Source: Jacaranda mimosifolia | Taxonomy: Eukaryota; Streptophyta; Magnoliopsida; Lamiales; Bignoniaceae | Direction: 5' to 3' | Assembly (NCBI GenBank): GCA_018894105.1 | Contig: CM032117.1 | Coordinates: 29,678,501-29,742,500, forward strand | DNA: 64,000 nt | Shown here: in pieces, positions 20,667 through 31,772 of the stretch | How positions within the stretch are numbered: the stretch's first letter is position 1 | Layout: each line of letters begins with the position of its first letter | Translations under genes and position numbers: made by a program | Notes under the pieces: generated by a model | Databases searched by the model: none | Seen by the model: the letters and a program-made list of their open reading frames with translations, nothing else | Told to the model about the DNA's origin: nothing

Positions 20667-21823
20667 AGCTATGTTTGGCTTAAGGACTTTGATAAGGAAA
20701 GGAAATATTAGGGAAAAGAAAAATAAAATTGAAGAAATATAAAATATCAAACTTGTTTGGTTGTAGAAGAAAATAATGAAGAAAGGAATGAAGGGATGGA
20801 AGTGTTGGAGGAGGAGAGAGAGCAATGAGCTTTTTCCTCATTTTTCTCACCATTTTATGAGGACAATTCATTTTCCTCAAACAAATTATATTTTCCCCTA
20901 TATTTCCCTTTCTTTATCATTTTCCTTACTAACCAAATAACCAAAAGGATTTTCCTTATAGCATTTTTTTTTGGCAAAATTTCATTTTTCGTCTTATAAC
21001 TTTACTCTACTTGCGTTTTTGCTCTATATCTTCAAAAATTACAGTTTTAGCCTCTATAACAAAAAATTGACTGTTTTAGTCCTTTTTTTGATGGAGCCGG
21101 CAAAAGTTGTCGAAAAAGCTGACGTGGCTCACCAAGCATGTGGCAGTTCGGAGTTTTTGCCAGGTTGGACTGCCTAGTAGGCATATTTTGTCTTTTTCTT
21201 GCTTATTTTTCATCTTATAACTTTGCCTAACTTGCATTTTTGCCCTATATGTGGTAATGTATGTATATATGTATATAAAAATGTTTATCTACATAAATAT
21301 ATATATGTATATATAAATATATATATCTAGTTGGCGTTTCTCCTTCCAACCAATCAAGCCATGTCAGTTGGATTTTTGCCAACAAAGCAAAAAATTTAAA
21401 ATTGGCACACTCCGATGAGCCATGTCAGCTTTTTTTGGTTGGTTTTTCGCCAAAGGACTAATACGATCAATTTTTTGTTACTTGTAGGACTAAAATTGTA
21501 ATTTTTGAAGATATAGGGCAAAAATGTAAGTTAGGCAAAGTTATAAGATGAAAAATGAGCAAGAAAAAGATAAAAAATGCCTACTTGGCAAAAACTCCAA
21601 ATTGCCACACTCTCGGTCAGCCATGTCAGTTTTTTCGGCGACTTTCACCGGCTCTAGCAAAAAAGGGACTAAAACGGTCAATTTTTTGTTACTTATAGGC
21701 TAAAATTGTAATTTTTGAAGATATAGGGCAAAAACGCAAGTAGGGTAAAGTTATAGGACGAAAAATAAAACTTTGCCTTTTTTTTTTCTTTTCCCTATCA
21801 AAATCCTTGAACCAAACATAGTG
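20667..21823. mobile_element. Tourist/PIF-Harbinger-like element, itself invaded
   Basis: Terminal inverted repeats of about 27 bp: AGCTATGTTTGGCTTAAGGA at the left, and the mirror of CACTATGTTTGGTTCAAGGA at the right. It is flanked by TAA at 20664-20666 and 21824-21826, the 3-bp duplication of the Harbinger superfamily. Removing it restores the copia reading seen in the sister elements (GCACTAA followed by GTTAG). Without the inner insertion it would be about 350 bp, a normal Tourist MITE size. It encodes no transposase. Confidence 0.8.
20973..21777. mobile_element. Foldback, MULE-like non-autonomous element nested in the Tourist copy
   Basis: 805 bp with long inverted arms. The left arm is about 20973-21251 and the right about 21511-21777. 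The ends are GGCAAAATTTCATTTTTCGT and the mirror of GGCAAAGTTTTATTTTTCGT. The flanking T runs (20964-20972 and 21778-21787) could hide a 9-bp duplication. The loop contains an extra partial arm copy (about 21441-21510) and an AT microsatellite near 21260-21330. There is no coding capacity. Confidence 0.7.
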
Positions 21824-22489
21824 TAAGTGTTAGTCAATTAGAGAACTTATCTACTTGTGAATATTTTTTAAAGGGAAAAATGACCAAAGCTCCATCTGTT
21901 GGCAAATGGAGTGACCCACTAGCCATTTGGATTTGATCTAAATGGATGTATGTGGCCCACTAAGAATTAACAAGAGGAGGCTACTTTTACTTCATCACCT
22001 TTATTGATGATATTACTCGGTTCGGACAAGTATATCTAATGAAGTACAAGTGCGAAGCCTTTGAAAAGTTTAAAAACTATAAGAATAAAGTAGAAAAACA
22101 ACTAAGACTTAGTATCAAGGCTCTTCGATCGGACCAAGGAGGAGAATACTCAAGTACCAAATTCTTAAATTATCTTAGAGAGAATGGGATTCTCTCACAA
22201 TGGACTCCTCTCGACTCACCACAACATAATGGAGTGGTTGAAAAGAGAAACAATACTTTGTTGGATGTAGTACGGTCTATGACGAGCTTCACTAATGTTC
22301 CTATCTGGTTTTGGGGATTTGCCGTAGAAATAGCGGTGAGATTATTAGATATAGTACCATCAAAGTTGTTGCCAAAAAACCCCACAAAGATGTGGTATGG
22401 AAAAGCACCATTTTACTCTTATTTAAGGGTTTGGGGTTCTCTTGTGAAGATAGAGGATGAGTTAAGATCCATAATAAATTGAGAAAATA

Positions 22490-22997
22490 GGCAAAAATAA
22501 CCAACACATCCTCAAACCAAGGATCTATTTTATGCCTCAATAATAGATTAAAAGGTTGGAGAATGTTACCTTAATCACGAAAATGAAAGGCAACAAGTAA
22601 GCTCTCACAATAGAACTTTTTCCAAGCAAGAAATTTGCCTTTTTCTCCAAGGATCTCCAGTCCTCTCCAAGGGACAGCAACCACAGCAACTCTTACTGCC
22701 TGGAACTCCTCCAAGAAGTGCTAAAATAGGTGGCAAAATAGTCAAAGCTTATGCAAAATAACTCATCATCTCAACATGCAAAAATCGGTCACTTCTATGA
22801 AGGAATCTTGATTCACCAATCTAAAATCTCATCAAGTGCTGAGCCTCTAAAGAAGTCCACACACCTAAAGTCACTCTCAATCCTCTATCAATTATCTAGA
22901 TATGTGAGGAGGATAAAGGAGGACGATGAAAAAAGTGTGATGAAGTTATTGGAGAGAGAAAGTTGTTGGAGGGAATCTAGATAGTGGTTTCTCTCAA
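22490..22997 (-). repeat. Inverted LTR (R-U5) piece of the Cop-3 subfamily
   Basis: Read on the minus strand it matches the Cop-3 LTR after the TATA region: GGTGTGTGGA, then TTGGTGAATCAAG, then GGCATAAAATAGATCCTTGG. It therefore stands head to head with the truncated end of Cop-3. Its remaining LTR is not found, as Cop-4 begins at 22998. Confidence 0.68.
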
Positions 22998-24764
22998 TGA
23001 AGGCTAGAGTAGCATTAGGATCCATAAATCAAAACTTCATAAGCTTGAAATTAACTAATCTACTCAAGCTTCCAAGGATCTAATCATGCCATAGATCTGG
23101 ATTAGGATGAAAAATTACTTCTTGTAGCTCAAAAACAAGGAGAAGATCAACTCTCTCACGAATCCAGAAATTGTCTGGAACTGGCATAGCGGAAAGACGC
23201 AACATTTGTCCAGGCTAAACTGCTCCAAAAATCACAAAATTAAATTTGGAACACCTGCACACATATGGGAAGCTACTATGAAAAATTGGAGCCAAAAAGA
23301 CTTTTGGATAAAAAATTTCCAACCAGAATATGCTGTAGGTGGATCTCCAAAATTGAGCAAGTCAAGTACCTTGCCTCTACTGATATGATCTACACACCAA
23401 ACAATCTTCCAATTTCCCATCATTAGAAGTTGGAGTTAGAGAGGATAAAATGAGGTAGAGGAGGCCGGCTTTCAGGTTGGGAAGAAGAAGAAATGCAAAG
23501 CTTCAACACATGATGCAATGCATGGAGAGAGAGATTTTGGAGGGAATGCAATAATCTAATTCTCACACTTTTCAGCAGCTAATTTCGAATTTCGCACATC
23601 CTCTATATCTATATATAGAGGGCGGAAGATGTGATGGAAGTTGGCATCACACCTTTCTCAAGGTGATAGCCCAAGTGGCGTGCCAAGTTGGCAAAATTTA
23701 AATTCAAGTCCTACTTGAATTTCAAGTGCATTTCAATTTCATTTGGAATCTAATTCCAAATTAATTAAAATGCTAATTTAAATGAACACTTCATTTAAAT
23801 TTTACCTCCAAAAAGTATTCTTTCTATTAATTAAATTAAACCCTTTAATTTAATTAATTAACCTTTGATTTAACTCTTAAATCAAATAAGCTTAACTCTT
23901 AAGCTTAAATTAGTCAACTTAACTCTTTAAGTCAACTTGTCCAATTGATGGTCAACATGGTACCAAATAATTAACTCCTTAATTATTGGTCTAATTCAAC
24001 TCTTAAATTAGTTGATTAATTTAACACTTAAATTAATCAAACAAAAAATTGACCGTTGGATTGGACCTTGAAAATCGATCACCAAAGGGTGATTTTCTAA
24101 CACTTAGAAAATCGCTCTACCAATTTTGGAAGCTCTTTGGCTTTTGTGTGTGACCCAATAGGTTATACCATTCATTGGACATTGGCTCAAACTCTTTGTG
24201 ACTTTCGAATATCTTATATTCATTTTAGTTTAAAACTCCTTTTAAACTAATCGACTGGATTCAATTAATCTCATTAACTGAAGAGTACCCAATCTCCATG
24301 GTCGATATCTAACCTCAAGCCCATGGAGCCCAACTAATTAGCTGAAATGAATATTTTGGAAAACCATCATAGCTCTATGCATATCATGCAAATACGGTTC
24401 TTCCGTCTCGTATCTCCCAAAAGAGGCCCAAGGCAAGATATTTGTCGGCTCCCTAATAGCCTCGATACTATGTCTCTATTCTCAATGTTTGATTCCCTTG
24501 TATGACCTCACCTTTGGAAAACTCCTTTTCCAAATTATCACATCACCTTGCGCAAGAATTTCTTGGAATCGATTATTATAGAATACATAGGAGATGTACT
24601 TGCCCTTCACAAAAGCAAGGAGTCGGATTCCATCTTAGATCTCACAAACCTCTATGGCAGGTAGCTCATACCTAACCTCAACCCCAAATACTGCTAAGTG
24701 GTCAAGCAAGAGTCAAAGCATGAGGACCGAACACAAGGTTACCATGGATCCTCTGGTTAGAGGA
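22998..24764 (-). repeat. Cop-4 3' LTR, missing its first part
   Basis: Matches the Cop-1 LTR to its end (TGAAGG at 22998 is the mirror of CCTTCA). It keeps the palindromic TATA box (23601-23620) and a well-preserved hairpin array at about 23868-24056. There AATAATTAA/TTAATTATT, AAGCTTAA/TTAAGCTT, GATTTAA/TTAAATC and GATTAATTTAA/TTAAATTAATC are all perfect stems. Confidence 0.87.
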
Positions 24765-25965
24765 CTTGGAGTCCATTTTGAATCTCATGGATTCAAGCCA
24801 ACATCCTAAATATATATCCAACATTGCTTTTTCATAGGTCTTCGGATCACTATCCGATTAGCTCATCTCATGAAGGAATCCGAACATTTTGTGTTGCTTC
24901 TTGATTCGGTCCGACCTTCTTAGAGATTGTACGTGAGGCTCTTATTGCTTATTTGTTTCCACTACTTGTGGGATTTTTTGATCATCTTGAACTTCATCAA
25001 GTTCAATGATAATGCCCTTTTTATCCAATAGAAATTCCTTTTCCAAAAAGTGGGCATTCCTTGAAATAAACACATTTTGTTCCAAGGGATCATAAAAGTA
25101 ATAACCCGTACACTCTCTAGGGTATCCCACAAACTCGCACAAGGTAGATCTACTATTCAACTTATCTCCTACTATTCGTCTCACGTCGACGAAAAATCCC
25201 CAAACCTTGAGATATTAGTAAGAGGGTGCTTCGCTAAACCACATCTCTTGTGGTATCTTTGGTACCGACTTTGAGGGTACTACATTTTAGTAACCTCACC
25301 GCCATTTGTAAAGTGTATCCCCAAAAGGATATGGGCACCTTGAAAAAGCTTATTATAGAATACCATGTCCAATAAGGTATGATTTCTCCTCTCGGCTACT
25401 CCATTATGTTGGGGTGTGCCGGGTGGAGTCCATTGAGAGAATCTCATTCTCTTTTAGATAATTCAAGAATTCGATGCTTAAGTATTCTCCCCCTCGATCT
25501 GATGGAAGAGCTTTAATACTTAGCCCCAATTGCTTTTCCACTTCATTCTTATACTCTTTAAACTTTTCAAAGGCTTTGGACTTGTTCTTTATAAGATACA
25601 CTTGCCCGAACTGACTATAATCATCAGTGAAGGTGATGGAGTAGGAATAGCCTCATCTCCCACTAATTCTTAGTGGTCCACAAACATCTATATAGATCAA
25701 ATCCAAAAGACTTATGGAGCACTCTGTTTGTCCTACAAAAGAAGCCTTGATCATTTTTCCCTTTAAACAAGATTCACAAGTAGGAAGATTCTCAATGTCA
25801 CTAACATTTAGTGCTTGAAGAGCATCTAACTTGTTCATCCTATTTTTAGAAACATGCCCAAGTCTTGCATGCCATAGAATGATATCCTCTTAGTTATCTA
25901 ACTTCATTTTACTTGATTGAGTGTGTATTAGTGCACGTTGAGAATCAAGTATGTACAATCCGTTA
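24765..25965 (-). pseudogene. Cop-4 integrase with a stump of RT
   Basis: From high to low coordinate: the HHCC region (HARLGHVSKN, then CESCLKGK near 25770), the first Asp in IYIDVCGP near 25700, the second Asp in SDRGGEYLS near 25480-25510, and the C-terminal tail YYFYDPLEQNVFIS at about 25050-25110. The tail ends in the SDRIKK region near 24890. The first residues of RT follow (CWLESMRFKMDS), and then the LTR interrupts. The frame breaks several times, including between the second Asp and the Glu. Confidence 0.85.
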
Positions 25966-26927
25966 ATTAATGTACCTTGTGCAATTAAAGAACCCCCTCA
26001 TGAAGGCTCTTTTTTCTTTCCATCCCCTATAACAAATTACAAATGTGAGAACCACATGTGGTATCAAATACCCATGAGGAGGAATTAGTCATCAAGTGCA
26101 CTTCAATAAAATATATACCCTCCTCAAGGGTTGCAAGGTAAGCTTTGCAATTTCTCTTCCAATGTCTCTTCTTGCCACAATGGAAACAACTAGCCTTTTT
26201 CTTAACCCTTTTGGAACTCTTCTCGGGTTGTTTCCCTTTCAAAGAAGAACTCTTTTTTCCTCTTACCTCCCTTTCTAAGACCCCTAGAGCCCTTCGACTT
26301 GGAAGAGGATGTAAGCATAAGAGGCTTCTCCTTTCTCATAGTCATCTCCGCAGTCACAAGTGTGTTGACCAACTTGTTAATCATAACTTCTTGCTTCGAG
26401 ATGTTGAAGTCTATAATGAATTGGTCATACGATGGTAGTAATGACTATATGATCAAATCTACATAAGGGTCGTTGTCTATGACCACATCTAATTGTCTGA
26501 GCTTCTCAATAAGTCCTATCATCTTAAGGCCGTGATCATGGATACTAGACCGCTTACTTATCCTTATCCTAAAGAGCTCATTTGACAAAGTGAACATTTT
26601 GTGTCTATTTTGTACACCACACAACTCTTGTAAGTGTACATAAATCTCTCGACCATGTTTCATGTGCTCATGAGTCTTTTTGAGCTCGTTAAATATGGAG
26701 CCCATTATGACACATCTAACTTGTAGATCATCATCTACAAATTTCGTGAACATTTCACGATCTTGGTCAATGGCATCATCACCAATTGTGTCCACGGGAC
26801 TTTGATGAAGGACATATGTCCTCTTTTTAGAGTCAAGAATTATTTTAAGATTTCTCAACCAATCTTGGAAGTTTAGCCCGGTTAGCTTATTGGTTTCCAA
26901 AATGCTTGCAAGTGAATTCTTAGCCAT
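25966..26927 (-). pseudogene. gag: Cop-4 gag, best preserved of the family, plus protease stub
   Basis: The start is the ATG at 26927 (MAKNSLASILETNKL), although the open frame extends upstream to 27011. The capsid region NFQDWLRNLKIILDSKKRTY is intact, and about 160 codons read without interruption to a single stop at 26444. Gag then continues to a frameshift near 26230 in the basic linker. The zinc knuckle CFHCGKKRHWKRNC (about 26140-26190) keeps all four metal ligands. The protease has its site residues (WVFDTTCGSHIC), but about 190 bp of its body is deleted relative to Cop-7, between SLHEG and the GTL pre-integrase start. Confidence 0.9.
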
Positions 26928-28894
26928 TTTGATTGAAGATTTCGAAAATCTACAAGAGGTGAAAAAAGAGTATAAGTATGTGATTGAATTTGACATTAAA
27001 AACATGTTCATGGTCTTTTAAGTATGTTTTCCTCCCACTATTTTACCAAATCCTTCACCCCTAAGAAGAATTCAGGAAATCTCATTTTCCAGTGAGAATT
27101 AAGATCCTACAGACTTGTAAGTAGACCCCCACGTCAAGTGCCATCCACAAACAATCAAATGGTAAGAAACACTTGCTAATTGCATCTCATGCGACTCTTG
27201 ATATATTTTGCCTCACTTTTCTTATAGACACCCCACTTCGAGTGCATCTACATTACTAAGTGTTAAGTCGAACCTACCAATCACACTTTGATTCGAGATG
27301 GCTCCGTGACATCCCCGGCTTCGAGTCCAATGCATGGAGGTTCTCAAATCAAAGGTGCATCATATGTTAAGTATATGCTCACAGCTTTCCTCCTATGTGT
27401 GACCCTCGCTTTGAGTGCTATCACACAAATTTGGTAGCATCATCATGGCATATACTATTGGTAGAAGGCATAGATTAATTAAAACTCCTTTTAATTTAAA
27501 TCTATTTTGACTTAATATTTGATAACACTTAGCCTCTCTAAGTGGATGGATTTTGCTTGCAAAGATATCATTTTTTTTATTCTTCTTCTTCTTATTTAGG
27601 TTTTCTATATCTTAAACATGCATCTCATACACCAATAGGATATGGAAAGCATAAATAAGTAAATGCGCCTAGCATGCTTCTAGGGTGGGATGACCATGAG
27701 CCTAACAAAGTGGTACACTTAAAACCATAGGTGCACCAACTAGTTGATTTTAAGTGGGTTGATCAAATCTAGCTATTACATAAGTGTATCCCATACATTC
27801 ATGGGTCTTCAAAAGTCTCCATGCCTCCAAGGTCTCTTTTGCTCCATGTAACTTTTACATGAGAAGGAAATCCTCACTCCTAATAATTCTACTCTCATAA
27901 CATTTACAAGATGGAAGTAAAGAGGCATGCAAGCCTTAATTTAATACAACCATTTTCAACAACTTGCAACAAATAAAATCAATATTAAAGGCTCATGATC
28001 ATCCCCATTCATTCATTATCTATTCAACAATTAAATGAACAATAAACAAAACTAGAATTAACAATTAATTCCATCAATGAAATGCTTATCTCATAAACAA
28101 GTAATTGGTCAAGCATAACCCTTATGCCAAAATTGAAGATTAACTTTCACCAATTTTTAAAAGCATGCAAAAATGTCAAAACAATTTATTAAACACTTGC
28201 ACACCACTTGTGCACTTTCTTTATGTGATACAAAACAATTTTGAGCCCTAAAGAAGACACAAAAACAAGCCAAGACTCATCCTAAGCTAAAACTGCCATT
28301 GCCACATGGGTTGGGCGCGTTGCCTGGGCATGTGTGCATGCTGCCTGGCCACTGCCCGATAATGTGCGGCAAGTTGCAATTTTTAGCTTTTAGGACCAAG
28401 CTAACACATTTTCGGCTCAAATTTTATGCACCAACAAAAAATAGGACACTTCCTCAACATGTCATCACACATTTTAGATGAAATTTCCAGATCCAAAATA
28501 GCTTTTAAAAGTGGAAATTCAAGTGCTCAATCAAGTTCCAAAAACTAGTTTAAGTAAGAATCACATTCTTCAAAAATCTTCAACAAAACTCCAATCATAT
28601 TGGATCGAAAGATGAAAAAAACAACTTTAGGCCATTAGACACATGCTATATCAACGTATAACATCAATTAATGCCAAATCAACATTTAACATTAATAGCT
28701 ATGAATTAAAACATACTAATCATACGAATCAACACTTAAAACACATATTAGCATGCTTTCAATTCATCAATCAAGGAGCCACACACGTAATCCAAACACT
28801 CCAATCCATCATATGAATTGAGAATTTGGTGATTTTGATCAATCCATCACATGAATCAATCAATCAAAAAAATCCAAATCTAAGCATAATTTAA
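26928..28894 (-). other. Cop-4 untranslated leader, about 2 kb
   Basis: Non-coding. It contains four hairpin motifs (27121-27427) and a GC-rich block (about 28300-28375) at the same relative positions as in Cop-3 and Cop-5. The spacer text between motifs aligns with the sister leaders (for example TTGGTAGGTTCGACTTAACA on the minus strand). Confidence 0.8.
27121..27427 (-). repeat. Cop-4 leader array of four hairpin motifs
   Basis: In sense order: motif 1 at 27427-27396 (stem TGTGTGA/TCACACA, 7 bp perfect), motif 2 at about 27337-27306 (GCAT/ATGT), motif 3 at 27251-27224 (TAGA/TCTA), motif 4 at 27148-27121 (GTGGA/TCTAC, one G/T). The cores are versions of GGCACTCGAAGTGGGG. Within this element they resemble one another more than the motifs at the same position in Cop-3. 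Confidence 0.75.
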
Positions 28895-28906
28895 GCTCTG
28901 ATACCA
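28895..28906 (-). promoter_or_regulatory. Cop-4 primer-binding site, perfect
   Basis: The minus strand reads TGGTATCAGAGC, the exact complement of the initiator-Met tRNA 3' end. It follows the LTR end by one or two bases. Confidence 0.93.
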
Positions 28907-28907
28907 C

Positions 28908-31130
28908 TTAAAGGTTAATAAGCCACTAGGATCAAATAATAAAATTTCAAAAGCTTCAAATTAACTATTGTTTATAGCCTACCAAGGATCTAATAATGCT
29001 AGGAATTCATATTTGTTTGGAGTGTTACCTCAAAAGGCAAAATTCCAAGGTCTCAAGGGTGAACACTTCACCAATCCAGATTCTAGCAGACTGGCACAAC
29101 GGAGAAATAACAACTTTTACTTCGGTTAGAATGCTCCAAAAATCACGAAACAAATCTAGACTTTCTCAACTCCTTGAGGAAAGTTCTATAAAAAATTCAT
29201 AGCAAAACTTAATCTAGATCACTTGGAAAAAAATTGACAAGTGACTACTCTGTTTCAATAGATCTCGAAAGCTAGCAAATCAAATAGTTTGCATCTATTG
29301 ATATAATCCACACACCAATTGATCATCCAAGTTCCACTCACTTTTAGCTGGAGAAAATGAGCAGAATATCAATGGTGAAGGTCGATTTTTGAGGTGGGAA
29401 AAGAAGAGAGAACAAAGCCTCAACACCTGAAGTAATGTTTGGAAAAGAGATTTTGGAGGGAATTGTGGAAGAATTTAATCCTTCACACCTTTCACAATAT
29501 GATGGTCGATCCTCTCTCTCTATATCTATATATAGATGTTGGATGGTGTGATGCCAAGGTGGCATCACACCTTCCATGAGGGGGGGCGGCTAGGTAGGGC
29601 GCCAAGGTGGCAAATTTGAATTCAAATCTCATTTGAATTTCATGTGCATCTTAATTACATTTGAAATCTTATTTCAAGTTAATTAAGATGCTAATTCAAA
29701 TGAACCTTTCATTTGAATTTTTTCTCTAAAATTTATTCTTCTCTTTAATTAAATTAGACACTTTAATTTAATTAATTCATTTTTGACTTAACTCTTAAGT
29801 CAAACAACCTTAACTCTTTAGCTCAATTTTTGTTAACCTAACTCTTTAAGTTAACTTGACTAATTGATGGTCACTTGGCGCCAAATAATTAACTCTTTAA
29901 TTATTGGTCTAACTTAACTCTTTAAATTAGTTGATTAATTTAACACTTAAATTAATCAAGCTAAAAATTGACCTTTAATTTGGCACTTCAAAATCGGTTA
30001 CCAAGGAGTGATTCTCTAACTCTTAGAAAATTGCTCCATTAACTAGGAGGTTAATTGGCTATTGTATGTGACCCAATAGGTTCTACCATTCATTAGACAT
30101 GGGCTCACAACTCCTTGTAACTTTTGAATATCATATATTCATTTTAGTTTAAAATCCCTTTTAAACTAATTGACTCAATTCAATCATTCACATTAATTGA
30201 AGAGTACCCAATCTCCATGGTCGATGTCCAACCTCAAGCCCATGGAACCCAACTAATTAGCTGAAATGAATGAATTTGGAGAACCATCATAGGTATATGC
30301 TTGCCATGCAAATAAAGTCCTTTTGTCTCCTTTCTCTCGAAAGAGGCGTAGGGCAAGATATTTGGCGGCTCCCTAATAGCCTCGATACTATATCTCTATT
30401 CTCAATGTTTGATTCCTTTGTATGACCTCACCTTTGGAAAAATCCTTTTCCAAATTTTTATACCACCTTGCGCAAAGATTTCTGGGAATCGGTCATTATA
30501 GAACACATAGGAGATGTACTTGCCCTTCACAAAAAAAGGAGTCAGATTCCATATTGGATCTCACAACCCTCCATGCCAAGTAGCTCATACCCAACCTCAA
30601 CCCGAAAGGCCTGCTAAGTGGTCAAGGAATAGTCAAAGTATGAGGACCAGACACAAGGTTACCATGGATCGTTGAGTTAGAGGACTAATAATATGTACTA
30701 GTCCAAGTTGGAGAACTTGCCACTTAGACTACCTAGTGGATTCTCCAGTGGGTCTTCAATGGTTTTTTCTCTAATAAACACCCACTAACATGCACCTATA
30801 TCTCATATGGTTGCTCATGGAATGGAGCAATATCCAACTTTTAGATTTATGCATCATTAGTGCAAATTTATCTGGATCTTAGATGCCATGTCTCGTAAAA
30901 TCCTATGACTTGGAAGATTTAAGATCACAGTCATGTACAACTTATTCTATGGTCATCGAACCAAGTCCCATAGTCATGAGTGATCTAAGAAATTCATCCA
31001 AATGCAAGTGGAGTAATAACAAGCATAAGATAAAGATGGCCATATAAAGAATATCATTCAATCAAGATTGTTATAAAAGGAAATTATTTTTCAAGGCCTA
31101 TCCTATTGACTTTCGAGTACTATTCCAACA
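28908..31130 (-). repeat. Cop-4 5' LTR, full length
   Basis: Starts TGTTGG on the minus strand at 31130 and ends near 28908, about 2223 bp. It contains the promoter hairpin (29535-29561, GGTGTGATGCC paired with GGCATCACACC, perfect 11 bp), a TATA region at about 29516-29536, and the hairpin array at about 29765-29960, including TTGACTTAA/TTAAGTCAA at 29783-29803. Confidence 0.9.
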
Positions 31131-31758
31131 ACCTTAGCATCACATCATCCTTCATCTATGTATAGATATAGAAGGGGGCAGCCAACACACATGAAAAAGT
31201 AAGCATTTATATCTAATTATTAGATTCCTCATTTTTCCTCTAATTTTTGTGATTTTCTAATGTGTTAAGGCTTCACATTTTTCTTCACCTCTTCTCTCTC
31301 TAGATTTTTGGCCTTCATCATCCTTATTTATCCTTTTATTTTTCATCTGGTCTAGGAGAAATTGGATTATGCACTGGTGTGTGGATCTTATCATTAGAGG
31401 CAATACATTTGGATTACTAAGCTTTTGGAGATCTTCTATTTGGGCAGTAAAGTTGGAGCATCCATTGGAGGTCTTGCCGAAACTTTTTTGAGCTGAAATT
31501 TTTATTGGAGAATCACCAAGGCGTTGGTGATCTTTTGGTCCAAGTTTCACTTAATTCCAAGGTGATTTGGCTTGGAAAAATTTTCTCACACTCTGCTGCG
31601 CCAGGAGGATATTGTATTGGAGATCTAGCTTGTCTTCTTGATTTCGGTTGGAATTTGATTTTGAGGTAATTTTCTGACCTTAATCCAATTTAACAACATG
31701 AATAAGATTTCAGTTTTTAAGTGTTATTAATTGGATCCTTGGTTTACACTGTCTTTCA
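31131..31758 (+). repeat. Cop-5 5' LTR, 3' portion
   Basis: Begins in the right arm of the promoter hairpin, then a TATA region (TGTATAGATATAGAAG, about 31159-31174), and runs to the LTR end CTTTCA at 31758. The left arm and all of U3 would lie on the far side of Cop-4 but are not found there. Confidence 0.87.
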
Positions 31759-31760
31759 GG

Positions 31761-31772
31761 TGGTATCGAAAC
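31761..31772 (+). promoter_or_regulatory. Cop-5 primer-binding site
   Basis: TGGTATCGAAAC, two bases after the LTR end. It differs from the perfect initiator-Met site of Cop-4 at three positions. Confidence 0.85.

Larger units (their letters stand above)
20400..22482 (+). pseudogene. Cop-3 integrase remnant, split by a transposon
   Basis: The pre-integrase region and the His pair (HARLGHIS) are at 20600-20640. The DNA transposon at 20667-21823 then interrupts it, and integrase resumes at 21827. The core is open for 147 codons from 22039, with SDQGGEYSS (second catalytic Asp), SPQHNGVVEKRN (catalytic Glu) and RVWGSLV near the end. After 22482 the element stops. The core catalytic residues after the insertion are intact, but the zinc domain is severed. 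Confidence 0.87.
16406..22489 (+). mobile_element. Cop-3: copia element of the large-LTR family, truncated at both ends
   Basis: It starts inside its 5' LTR at the junction with Cop-2 and ends within integrase at about 22482, where an inverted LTR piece of the same subfamily begins. RT, RNase H and the 3' LTR are missing. It contains a SINE at 18465-18577 and a nested DNA transposon at 20667-21823. Its LTR is more diverged from the other elements than they are from each other. Confidence 0.88.
22998..31130 (-). mobile_element. Cop-4: copia element of the large-LTR family, minus strand
   Basis: Carries a near-complete 5' LTR (28908-31130), a perfect primer site, leader, gag, a protease stub, integrase, and a truncated 3' LTR (22998-24764). 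RT and RNase H are deleted: integrase/RT-start sequence joins LTR interior directly at about 24764. The bases next to the two outer ends (CTCAA and ACCTT) do not match. The two halves may therefore come from different insertions, or the flanks were rearranged. Beyond 31130 lies the interior of the Cop-5 LTR, so Cop-4 probably inserted into Cop-5. Confidence 0.88.
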
